From: JBKPCD01 sp046727175
GTDB taxonomy: Bacteria; Acidobacteriota; Vicinamibacteria; Vicinamibacterales; 2-12-FULL-66-21
Direction: 5' to 3'
Assembly: GCA_046727175.1 (NCBI GenBank)
Contig: JBKPCD010000165.1
Coordinates: 1-55,236, forward strand
Length of the DNA: 55,236 bases
The notes under the pieces were generated by a model. The model was not told where the DNA came from. It did no database searches and worked only from the letters and a program-made list of their open reading frames with translations. The position numbers and the translations under genes are program-made. Of the stretch, positions 34,421 to 42,856 are shown piece by piece; position 1 is the first letter of the stretch; the number at the start of each line of letters is the position of its first letter.

Positions 34421-34939
34421 ATGCCGATCGATCTTCACCTGTCGCCGATCGTCAGTGTCGTGTGCCGGCGCACGCTCTTCATCGGACTGATGATCCTGGC
34501 ATTCGCGAGTACGACCGCTGCGCAAGAGACCGTGAGAATCACGCTGCCGTCCAGCCTCGCCTTCAACGTGACGAACATCTCGAATACCGTGACCGCCACT
34601 CCGAACCCGACAACGCTTCGGTTCCAGCAGGCGGTACTACTTCCCAATCGGGCACTTCGTGTCAGCGTCAGGGCAGACACCTCAACGTTCACGCCGCCGA
34701 ACGGAACGACGCGAATTCCTGCAGCGTACGTGTCGTGGACGACGTCCAGTCCCACGCGCGCGACCGGCGCCAACGGAACACTGAGCTCCACGGCGTACAC
34801 GATGGTTCTCCAGAGCCAGACCAACGCGAACAACGGCAATATCGATGTGACCTGGAAACTGGCGCCGCTGCCAGCCGGCGTCCACGCCGGCAATCACACG
34901 CTCACGATACGCTGGAAACTCGAATCAGTCGTTCCGTGA
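34421..34939 (+). CDS. Pilin-like exported protein
   Basis: A 172-residue protein with signal peptide (RRTLFIGLMILAFASTTAAQ) and a single beta-rich domain: VRITLPSSLAFNVTNISN, RVSVRADTSTF, AGNHTLTIRWKLES. It is a paralogue of the frameshifted protein at 30893 and the intact copy in this locus. It starts at ATG 34421 after an AGGAG ribosome binding site and 26 bases after the barrel gene, so it is in the same operon. It is likely the exported structural subunit or adhesin. Confidence 0.75.
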   Translation: MPIDLHLSPIVSVVCRRTLFIGLMILAFASTTAAQETVRITLPSSLAFNVTNISNTVTATPNPTTLRFQQAVLLPNRALRVSVRADTSTFTPPNGTTRIPAAYVSWTTSSPTRATGANGTLSSTAYTMVLQSQTNANNGNIDVTWKLAPLPAGVHAGNHTLTIRWKLESVVP

Positions 34940-35236
34940 AACCTTCCTTCGACTCGCTTCATAAACCGCTCTTGCCGAATTCGGGCGGCGTTTCGCCGAA
35001 ACGGCGGAGCCTGAGTTCCTCCGCCCGACCTAGACGTGATTCAATCGCCTGACATTGGCGCGCTGCCGAGCGACGGCCCTGACAATTCGATGCGCCGGTA
35101 ATCTCTTACGGGAGCTCAGGAGATCAGGAGACTTTTGTGGGCGAGAACCAGGATTCCTGTGGTCCTGTCCTCCTGATCTTCTGTACATCCGGCGGTGACC
35201 CAAGGACGAGAGGGCTGAATCCGATGGAGGGCAACG
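34940..35236. other. Intergenic region after the pilin-like operon
   Basis: This 297-base gap has no supported gene. It includes a GC-rich stretch with GGCGTTTCGCCGAAACGGCGG near 34985, self-complementary enough to be a terminator, and the short-word array at 35112-35183. Confidence 0.45.
35112..35183. repeat. Inverted short-word array, TCAGGAGA type
   Basis: Left arm GAGCTCAGGAGATCAGGAG (35112-35130) and right arm CCTGTCCTCCTGATCTTCTG (35164-35183) are complementary around a 33-base loop. The same words occur in the array at 19.0 kb, showing reuse at a distant site. Confidence 0.75.
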
Positions 35237-36037
35237 GTGCCGGGCGACTTCAATTACCGCATCCTGGAAGAGACGACGCACCGCCCGTGGCCGATGCCGG
35301 ACGGCCCGTGGATCATGTCGCAGACCTGGCACAATCTCCTGTTCGCCCATTGGCGTATTGATGTGCAGCTGCTCGTGTCCAAGGTGCCGCATCCACTTCA
35401 GCTGGATCTGTTCGATCAGGAGGCATGGCTGGGGGTCGTGCCCTTCCGGATGACGAACGTCGCCCCACGCGGCGTACCGTCGCTCCCCTGGGTGTCCGCG
35501 TTTCCGGAACTGAACGTTCGCACCTACGTGCGCTTCGAAGACAAGCCTGGCGTGTACTTCTTCAGCCTCGACGCCGGCAACCCGCTCGCGGTCGTCGCAG
35601 CGAGGACGCTGTTTCACCTGCCGTACTACTTGGCAGCCATGCAGGTCGAGGAGGGGAGCGAGACAATCCACTACAACAGCGAGCGGACGGGCGGCAGCCT
35701 GTCCCGAGCCGAGTCGAGAGCCGCGCCGGCGAAGCTCACGGCCACGTACCGGCCCGTCGGAGCGGTGTTCCAGCCGAAACCCGGATCGCTCGAGCACTTT
35801 CTCACCGAGCGTTACTGCTTGTACACCGTCGATGGGGGCCGGCCGTATCGGCTGGAGATTCACCACCCGCCCTGGCCGCTGCAAGTGGCGGAGGCAGACA
35901 TCGCCGCGAACACGATGCCCGAGGCAGCGGGCCTCGTGACGCCTTCGATGAAACCGTTGCTGCACTTCGTGAAACGGCAGGACGTCGTGGTGTGGCCGCT
36001 GGAGCGTCTGACGTCCCGCGCCGGCACTGAAGCATAG
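35237..36037 (+). CDS. DUF2071 (YqjF-like) family protein
   Basis: A 266-residue cytoplasmic protein with the family landmarks RPWPMPDGPWIMSQTWHNLLFAHW, LDLFDQEAWLGVVPFRM, PELNVRTYVRFEDKPGVYFFSLDA and YHL-type later strands (LEIHHPPWPLQVAEAD). The function is unknown. The start is the GTG at 35237 (PGDFNYRIL). It lies 10 bases before the M28 peptidase gene, so the two are likely cotranscribed. Confidence 0.88.
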   Translation: MPGDFNYRILEETTHRPWPMPDGPWIMSQTWHNLLFAHWRIDVQLLVSKVPHPLQLDLFDQEAWLGVVPFRMTNVAPRGVPSLPWVSAFPELNVRTYVRFEDKPGVYFFSLDAGNPLAVVAARTLFHLPYYLAAMQVEEGSETIHYNSERTGGSLSRAESRAAPAKLTATYRPVGAVFQPKPGSLEHFLTERYCLYTVDGGRPYRLEIHHPPWPLQVAEADIAANTMPEAAGLVTPSMKPLLHFVKRQDVVVWPLERLTSRAGTEA

Positions 36038-36047
36038 AGACGTTCGA

Positions 36048-36929
36048 GTGAACACCAGCATCCTTCGCAATCACATCGAAATGCTCGCTGTCACGATTGG
36101 GGAGCGTCACGTGTGGAAGTACGCGGCGCTTCAGCGTGCGGAGGAGTACATCGCAGAACGCTTCGTCTCGTACGGGTACGCGGTGACGTTCCAGGACTTT
36201 GACGTGCACCGCTTGCGAGTCCGCAACGTCGAAGCGATCCTGCATGGCGCTTCGTCACCTGGATCGGTTGTCGTTGTCGGCGCGCACTACGACACCGTTA
36301 CGGGCTGCCCGGGTGCGAACGACAACGCGACCGGCGTCGCCGCGATGCTGGAGCTTGCCCGTCGCTTCGCCGGCCGGCCTCGCGTCCACACGATTCGCTT
36401 CGTTGCGTTCGTCAACGAGGAACCGCCGTTCTTCCAGACTGACGCGATGGGGAGTCTGGTGTACGCGAAGGCCGCGCGCGGAAGAGCGGATCGGATCGAG
36501 GGCATGCTGTCGCTTGAAACGATCGGCTACTACTCGGACGAACGCGGCAGCCAGCGGTATCCGGTCGCGCCACTTGCGATCATGTATCCCTCGACGGGCC
36601 ATTTCATCGCGTTCGTCTCGAACATCGGTTCCGCAAGGCTGTTGCGGCGGGCGAGCCGGGCCTTCAAGGCTCGAACGCCCTTTGCGATGAGGGCGGCCGC
36701 CGTACCTGCTGCGGTTCCGGGAGTCGGGTGGTCGGACCAGTGGTCGTTCTGGCAGGCAGGCTATCCGGCGCTGATGGTCACCGACACCGCGCCGTTCCGG
36801 TATCCGTGGTATCACACGCCGAACGACACGCCGGACAAGATCGACTTCGAACGTCTCGCTGCCGTCGTCGACGGCCTCGAGCACGTCGTGCACGTCCTTG
36901 CTGGTGGTGAAAGACGAGGCGCGACGTGA
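36048..36929 (+). CDS. M28 family zinc peptidase
   Basis: A 293-residue di-zinc aminopeptidase-like protein with H80 (VGAHYDTV), D92 (GANDNATGVA), E124/E125 (NEEPP), an acidic ligand region SLETIGY and the final H256 (WYHTPNDTPDKID). The expected active-site residues are present. No signal peptide is seen, unlike most secreted M28 enzymes, so it may act in the cytoplasm. It follows the DUF2071 gene closely. Confidence 0.9.
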   Translation: MNTSILRNHIEMLAVTIGERHVWKYAALQRAEEYIAERFVSYGYAVTFQDFDVHRLRVRNVEAILHGASSPGSVVVVGAHYDTVTGCPGANDNATGVAAMLELARRFAGRPRVHTIRFVAFVNEEPPFFQTDAMGSLVYAKAARGRADRIEGMLSLETIGYYSDERGSQRYPVAPLAIMYPSTGHFIAFVSNIGSARLLRRASRAFKARTPFAMRAAAVPAAVPGVGWSDQWSFWQAGYPALMVTDTAPFRYPWYHTPNDTPDKIDFERLAAVVDGLEHVVHVLAGGERRGAT

Positions 36930-37012
36930 GCCGGGGCAGACCCATTCGGCTCCATGAGCAAGCGTCGACGCCATCACACTCGCGTCAATGGCGAGGCCAG
37001 TCGATCAGCGCG

Positions 37013-37623
37013 CTAGCGAAATGCGATGCTCACATGCCTGAGCGCTCCGCCAGCGTATGAGACCTCCAGGCCGAACGCCCGGCGATCGGCCAGCATGCCT
37101 TGAGCTGTCATCACCAGCTTTTCGCCAGGATGAAGCGTTTCGTGGAAGATGCTGGCCGATCCGATGACAAGCGACCTCGTTCCCTGTAGGTCGCCGATCC
37201 TTACCACACCGTCGGCCATAGCCGCCTGCAGCTCGGGCCAGGACACGAACCAGATCGGTACGGCGCCGAGTCCCTGCAGGTTCACCTGGATGGGTAGTGC
37301 GGGGAATGGGTCCTTGAAGATGGCGAAGCCGTCAACCGTCACTGTGCAGCCGAACGCAGCTGGGATGTCGATAAAGTCGAGTAGGTTGAAGCCTGGTCGA
37401 ACACATCCCGGTTGACGATAGAACACGATCGCCGCCCATTCATCGGAGTGGACGGTCGCTCGAGCCTGGCGTAGTACGGCAGGCGTGCCGGTTCATGACC
37501 GCCTGACGAGTCCAGAGCAGCGCCAGTCTCGACTGGCACTTGGCTCGGTTGAACAGACGTGCCCTTCGAGCAGGCTTCCAGCAACAACACCAGCAGGAGC
37601 GTTATGGCACGGGCCGAAGTCAT
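37013..37623 (-). pseudogene. Putative lipoprotein, frameshifted
   Basis: The frame starting at 37623 encodes a lipoprotein signal (ITLLLVLLLEAC, lipobox Cys) and runs to about LPYYAR. The continuation (VHSDEWAAIVFYRQPGCVRP, then FGCTVTVDGF to ALRHVSIAFR) lies in another frame down to 37013. Restoring one G near 37465-37472 rejoins the two halves into a protein of about 200 residues. I recognise no family. It is either a recent frameshift or a sequence error in a G run. Confidence 0.6.
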
Positions 37624-37838
37624 GGCGATGTTCTCCGAGTCGCTGATTGATCAGTGACGTGACGTCTGGAGTTGAACCTACGCGCGGCAGCACACTCCCG
37701 CAACGGACATCAGCGGCCACACGGCTGTGACCGCATTTGGCCGATGTCATTTCGGCGCTCACTTGAATTTGCGGGTGCCGATCGCCGACGGTATGATCTG
37801 CTCGGGTTTGGATTCCTGCCAGGCGTGAGGGCTCCCCG
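37624..37838. other. Divergent intergenic region
   Basis: This gap of 215 bases lies between the lipoprotein gene (minus) and the HTH-TolB gene (plus). A plus-strand -10-like TATGAT occurs at 37792-37797. The segment CGCTGATTGATCAGTGACGTGACGTC near 37640 has short inverted repeats that may be an operator. No gene is supported. Confidence 0.4.
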
Positions 37839-39859
37839 ATGACAACCGCTTCCCCGGCCGGCGGTCCTCTCGCGTCCCAGCGGTCCACGTCGGACCGTCT
37901 CGATTCGTGGAAAGAGATTGCCGCTCACCTTCGACGCGCCGAGCGTACCGTTCGGCGGTGGGAGCGAACCGAAAGTCTTCCAGTCCATCGACACGCCCAC
38001 AAGACACGCAGCTCGATTTACGCCTACCGGAGTGAACTCGACGCGTGGTGGCACAGCCGGCAGTCCGAGCTCGATGCCGATCCGACGTCCGAACCGTCGC
38101 TACCCACAGTCGATCAGGACGTCGGGTGTGGGGCGCCGTGATCGTCGTCGGCGGCGTGAGCCTCACAATCATGGGGTTGGTGTCGACGAGGATGCTGCGC
38201 TCCAGGAGGGGCATCGAGGCACCACAGGTCAGGTCGCTGACCGCGTATCAGGGCTTCGAAACTGCGCCATCCTTCTCACCGGACTGGCGTTTGTCTGGAA
38301 TGGTGACCAGCAGAGCAACTTCGACATCTACGTGAGGATGGTTGATGACACTGCGACGCTGAGGCTGACGACGAGTGCCGCAACCGACTACAACCCGATC
38401 TGGTCACCCGATGGACGATTCATCGCCTTCCTGCGCTCGCAGGACGGGTCGAAGGCCGACATCCTCCTGATTCCATCGACCGGCGCGCAAAATCAGCGAA
38501 GTCAGCCCAGGAACCCTCAACGATCCGCTGCTCGCGTGGATCTCGCACCTCGCCTGGAGCCGCGACGGCCGGGCGCTCATCGTGGCGGACGCGGACCCTT
38601 CGACCCAATCGCAGTCGCTGTTCGAACTTTCGACGATCACCGGCGAGAGGCGTCCTATGACCCGTGCTGGCGTTCTCGATGGGCGATGATTCGCCGTCTG
38701 TCTCGCCTGACGGTCGGACGCTGGCGTTCGTGCGAAGTCCAACGATTGCGTCGAGTGACATCTACCTCTTGCCGTTGACGGCGGCAGCTCCCACAGAGAC
38801 GTCTCCTACGCGGCTGACATTCGAGAATGGGTACTTGTACAACCCTATGTGGACGTCCGACGGCCGGGATGTTCTGTACGTGACCTATCTCGACGGGAGT
38901 ACGGTGTTCAAGCGTGTGCCGGTCGATGGTGCGGCCGAGTCCCGCGTCGTCTTTACGGTCGGACAAAAGGGGACGAGTACTGCCATCTCCTCTCAGGGTG
39001 ATCGTATCGCTTACGCGGCTACCGAGGATCTCGACATTGCGATCGCTCCCCTCAGCGGCGCACCTGTGCGCGGGGATCTGTCGCGGCGACTCATCTCGTC
39101 CACGCGTACCGACATGAACCCGCAGATTTCTCCAGACGGCACTCGCATCGCCTTCGCATCGAGACGAGCGGGAGCGATGGAGATCTGGGTCTCCGACGGC
39201 GGCGGATCCAACGCGGTCCGGCTGACGGGAGGTTTGCTCTACTCCGGTGCGCCGCGGTGGTCGCCCGACGGCAAGACTATCGCGTTTGGATCGATCGTCG
39301 ACGGCAACGACGACATTGTCACGGTAAGCGCGAGCGGGGTCCTGTGCGCCGCGTCACACATGAAGGCTCGAGAGACGTCGTCGCAAGCTGGTCGCGAGAT
39401 GGTCAGTCGATCTATTTCGCCTCCAACCGTACGGGGGCGTTCGAGATCTGGAAAATGCCGGAACGCGGTGGGCCGCCACGTCAGATCACAAAAAGTGCGG
39501 GGTATGGCGGCTTCGAGTCCTCTGATGGCCGGTATTTCTACTACGCCAAGAGCAACGGCCCGACTAGTCTCTGGCGGGTTTCAGCCGAAGGCGGCGGTGA
39601 GCAGGTCGTCCTCCCGTCGTTACACCGATGGAGTCACTTCGCGGTATTCGAAGACGGCATCTACTTCATCGCGTCCATCAAGCCGCCCGCCCCCGGCCGG
39701 GTGCAGTTTTACGATTTCGCGAATCGGACTACCGACACCGTGGCGACGATCGAGGCTCACACGAGTCCGGGACTCGCAGTGTCACCCGATCGCCGCTGGA
39801 TGCTCTATGTCGTCCACGAACGCACTGCCAGCGATGTCATGCTCGAACACTTCCGTTGA
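37839..39859 (+). pseudogene. HTH plus TolB-like beta-propeller protein, multiply frameshifted
   Basis: Pieces in changing frames rebuild one protein. They run from an N-terminal HTH domain (WKEIAAHLRRAERTVRRWER, YAYRSELDAWW) to one transmembrane helix (VWGAVIVVGGVSLTIMGLV) and then PD40/WD40-like propeller repeats (NPIWSPDGRFIAFLR, SVSPDGRTLAFVR, PQISPDGTRIAFASR, APRWSPDGKTIAF, SWSRDGQSIYFASNR). Frames change near 38125, 38285, 38495, 38665 and 39340; several changes fit a single lost base in a G or A run. Intact homologues are common one-component-like regulators or sensors in Acidobacteriota. Decay seems likely, though assembly errors could explain it. Confidence 0.75.
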
Positions 39860-39910
39860 CGGATCCGCGGGCCGTTAGCCGCACGTCTTTCGCGGCATCT
39901 GAACGACTAC

Positions 39911-39960
39911 CGCCTGAAAGGCGCAACCCCGCGCGCGCCTGAAAGTCGCCCCGCGCGCGG
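39911..39960. repeat. Tandem duplication, 25-base unit
   Basis: CGCCTGAAAG followed by a CCCCGCGCGC stretch occurs twice, at 39911 and 39936, as an imperfect tandem repeat between the convergent pseudogene and flippase-like gene. It may form a GC-rich hairpin that ends transcription. Confidence 0.5.
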
Positions 39961-40023
39961 CCGTCGCCATCTGACGCGGTAATCGTGCTAGGGCGATGCC
40001 GCCCTCATACCCATAAGCCGAAA

Positions 40024-40998
40024 TCAATGATTTCGAACCTCGCGGGTTAGGAGCGCCAACGTAACCAATCCAACGGTGGCAACGACCAGGCTGCGAATGC
40101 GCCGCACGAAGGCGACGGCAAAGCCAGCCGCCGATGGCAGGCCCATGACCGTGAAGACCACGGCATACGTTCCCTCGGCGACGCCGACCTGCAGCGGGAC
40201 GAAGAGGAACGCGATGTCGATAATCTTGGTCGACGCTTCGACGAGGCATGCCGTCAATGCGGTCGAGGCGACATCAAGGGCGCGGAACAGGCACAGCAAC
40301 TCGAGTACGAGCAGTCCCTGTGCTGCGGTGTCGAGCAGCGCAATCGAGACGAAGCGACCCGGCCGATCGCGCAGGACGGCGAGGAGCAGGTCCTCCATGC
40401 GATTGATCCAGGGCATGTCGGGTCGCAGCCGTCCTCGAAGCACGCCGATACGCGCCAGCCAGGCGATCACGGTCCCAATCAGGTAGAAGCGGCGGATGAT
40501 CGCGATGGCCGCGGCAACGAGAAACGCGCTGAAGAGCACGATGATGCTGATGGCGAGGCCCGCGATCGCCGACGCGGGTTCGAAACGACGGACAACGTAG
40601 ACGAGTCCGGCGATCGACATCGCGGCCGTCACGAACGAATTGATCAGATATTCCGTAATTGCAGCCGCGAAACCCTCCTGCAGCGTCAGTCCTCGCCGTG
40701 TGAGGAGCCATGCGCGCGTTGGTTCCGCGAGCAGGGGGCCGGTCAACGTGAGCGATTGAATCGCTTCGCCTGACAGCCGAGTCGCCAGCGCGTCGCGATA
40801 GGCGAGCAGGCCTGGTCTGAGCACACAGACGCGCAGGGCCAGTGCGCGCACAAACTGGTTTGCAGCGTACAACGCCAGAACTGGAATGGAGTACCAGCCG
40901 ATTCGTTCGAGCGAAGCAACGATCTCGGAAGGCCCTAAGTGCCACAGCAGGATGACCAGCAGCGCGATCCCTGCCAAGAACAGAACGACTCGGAGCAT
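40024..40998 (-). CDS. Flippase-like / lysylphosphatidylglycerol synthase TM-region protein
   Basis: A 324-residue inner-membrane protein with about eight hydrophobic segments (MLRVVLFLAGIALLVILLWH, YSIPVLALYAANQFVRALAL, ISIIVLFSAFLVAAAIAII) and the family motif EASTKIIDIAFLFVPLQVGVAEGT. This is the UPF0104/AglD-like family linked to flipping or modifying lipid carriers. It starts at ATG 40998 behind GGGGGAAG; a longer frame to 41079 lacks support. It is divergent from the PhoX gene. Confidence 0.82.
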   Translation of the reverse strand: MLRVVLFLAGIALLVILLWHLGPSEIVASLERIGWYSIPVLALYAANQFVRALALRVCVLRPGLLAYRDALATRLSGEAIQSLTLTGPLLAEPTRAWLLTRRGLTLQEGFAAAITEYLINSFVTAAMSIAGLVYVVRRFEPASAIAGLAISIIVLFSAFLVAAAIAIIRRFYLIGTVIAWLARIGVLRGRLRPDMPWINRMEDLLLAVLRDRPGRFVSIALLDTAAQGLLVLELLCLFRALDVASTALTACLVEASTKIIDIAFLFVPLQVGVAEGTYAVVFTVMGLPSAAGFAVAFVRRIRSLVVATVGLVTLALLTREVRNH

Positions 40999-41089
40999 CG
41001 GTCTTCCCCCACGACGATCTACGGCGGCTCGAGAGTTGACTAACTGAACGCACTTTTCACGACTCGCATTCCTCCTCACGGTCCTGCGT

Positions 41090-41095
41090 TAGAAT
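41090..41095 (+). promoter_or_regulatory. -10 box TAGAAT upstream of the PhoX-like gene
   Basis: TAGAAT lies about 105 bases before the PhoX-like start, leaving a leader of about 100 bases. No matching -35 box or PHO box is clear. Confidence 0.35.
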
Positions 41096-41199
41096 CCCAG
41101 CGCTGCACGCGACAGTCGTTCCAACACCGCCCGGCCCGGACGCGAACACGTTCCTCCACACCGGGTGAAACGGGCTTTTCTCGCCGAGGAGGTCTGGCC

Positions 41200-42708
41200 A
41201 TGCCGGAACAGGTCTCGGGTGTGAATCGTCGCGAGTTCTTTGCTCGATCCGCAATGGCGGCCGGTGCCACCACGTTCGGGGCCGGCATATTCGACGCCCT
41301 CGTCGCACGCGCCGCGTTCGCCGGTGCTTCCCGCGGACGCGGCGGCGCCGTCGGGTACGGGCCCCTTAGCCCTGCGGGCGACGATCTGGCGTTGCCAGCA
41401 GGTTTTCACTATCGCGTGATCACCAATGAAGGTGACCCGATGGACGACGGGTTTCCGGCGCCGAAGGCGATGGATGGGATGGCCACGTTCGCGCTGCCGA
41501 ACGGAAACGTGCTGCTCGTGCGCAACCACGAGGACGGACAGGCAGGAGCGTTCTTCCGTCCGCGGCCGCCCGGCAGCACGTCGTCGACGGAAGGCATCCT
41601 GAACAGCATCCTCGAGACAGATTACGGTCCCCGCTCATTTGCGTACGACGCATATGCCGGCGGCGGCACCGTGACGCTCGAAGTGGAACCACACGGCCAT
41701 CGTCGTCTGGTGGGGCAGCACTGGAGCCTCGTCGGGACGGTGCGGAATTGTGCCGGCGGGCTGACACCGTGGAGAACCTGGCTGTCGTGCGAAGAAACCC
41801 TCGAAAGCAGTACGTCCACCGGCTATGCCCAGAACCACGGCTACATCTTCGAAGTCCCGATCGATACCGTCCCCGGTGTCCCTGTCACACCGGTCCCGCT
41901 GAAGGGCTTGGGACGCTTCGCGCACGAGGCCGTTGCGGTCGACCCTGCCACGGGGATCGTGTACGAAACAGAGGATCAAGGCGACGGGTCAGGGTTCTAT
42001 CGCTTCGTTCCGTCGGTGAAACCGAACAGCCCAGGAGACCTTGCAGCTACGGGTGGCGTCCTGCAGATGTTGAAAGTCGTGGGCGTCAATGGTTACGAAA
42101 CAGCGATCAATCAGTCGATCGGCGCGCCGCTCGCCGTCGAATGGGTAACCATCGCGAATCCCGATCCTGTTCCCGCGACCGGCGCCGCCGGCTCCGCCGT
42201 CTTCACGGCGGGACTCGCGCTTGGCGGCGCACGATTCCGGCGGCTGGAGGGCTGTTGGTACGCCGGCGGGCGCATCTACTTCGACTCCACGAACGGCGGC
42301 AACATGGGATTCGGCCAGATCTGGGTGTATGACCCGGCGGCCGAAACGCTGTCGCTCGTCGTCGAGTCGCCAAGCCATCACGTCTTCGACGGCCCCGACA
42401 ACCTGTGCGTCACGCCGGGCGGTGGGCTGATCGTGTGTGAAGACGCAACAGCTGCGCAGTTCCTGCGTGGAATCTCACCATCAGGAGAGATTTTCGACTT
42501 CGCGCGCAACTTGCGTAACACGATCGAGTTTGCCGGAGCGTGCTTTAGCCCCGATGGTCGGACGCTGTTCGTAAACTTGTACGGCCGGGGCACGGTGCGG
42601 ACGACACAGCCGTACAAAAGCGCCGTCCAGATACCCGTCGGGCCCGAGCCGTTCGAACGAGCGGCGACGCTCGCGATTTGGGGTCCGTGGGGCGCAGGTC
42701 CGTTATAA
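41200..42708 (+). CDS. PhoX-like (DUF839) Tat-exported phosphatase
   Basis: A 502-residue protein with a twin-arginine signal (NRREFFARSAMAAGATTFGAG). A DUF839/PhoX propeller follows: FHYRVITNEGDPMDDG, VRNHEDG, TPWRTWLSCEE, GRFAHEAVAVDPATGIVYETED, and RLEGCWYAGGRIYFDSTNGG. PhoX enzymes are calcium/iron phosphatases folded in the cytoplasm and exported; here the substrate is not known. The ATG at 41200 has a very strong GAGGAGGT ribosome binding site. A perfect hairpin terminator follows the gene. Confidence 0.88.
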   Translation: MPEQVSGVNRREFFARSAMAAGATTFGAGIFDALVARAAFAGASRGRGGAVGYGPLSPAGDDLALPAGFHYRVITNEGDPMDDGFPAPKAMDGMATFALPNGNVLLVRNHEDGQAGAFFRPRPPGSTSSTEGILNSILETDYGPRSFAYDAYAGGGTVTLEVEPHGHRRLVGQHWSLVGTVRNCAGGLTPWRTWLSCEETLESSTSTGYAQNHGYIFEVPIDTVPGVPVTPVPLKGLGRFAHEAVAVDPATGIVYETEDQGDGSGFYRFVPSVKPNSPGDLAATGGVLQMLKVVGVNGYETAINQSIGAPLAVEWVTIANPDPVPATGAAGSAVFTAGLALGGARFRRLEGCWYAGGRIYFDSTNGGNMGFGQIWVYDPAAETLSLVVESPSHHVFDGPDNLCVTPGGGLIVCEDATAAQFLRGISPSGEIFDFARNLRNTIEFAGACFSPDGRTLFVNLYGRGTVRTTQPYKSAVQIPVGPEPFERAATLAIWGPWGAGPL

Positions 42709-42730
42709 GGGACCCTCAGTGCTCATGCGT

Positions 42731-42759
42731 GAAGAGCCGCGCCGCGCGCGCGGCTCTTC
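42731..42759. terminator. Bidirectional hairpin terminator
   Basis: GAAGAGCCGCGC (42731-42742) pairs perfectly with GCGCGGCTCTTC (42748-42759) around a five-base loop. It sits between two convergent genes (PhoX-like and aldolase/dehydrogenase) and has no long T run, so it may work on both strands or need Rho. Confidence 0.65.
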
Positions 42760-42856
42760 ATCGTCCCAGACCTTATCGGACTGACTGCGCGCGATCGTCA
42801 TCCCTTCGCGTGCATTGGCGGCATCACGCCGATCTGCTGAAGGAGAGCGATCATGA

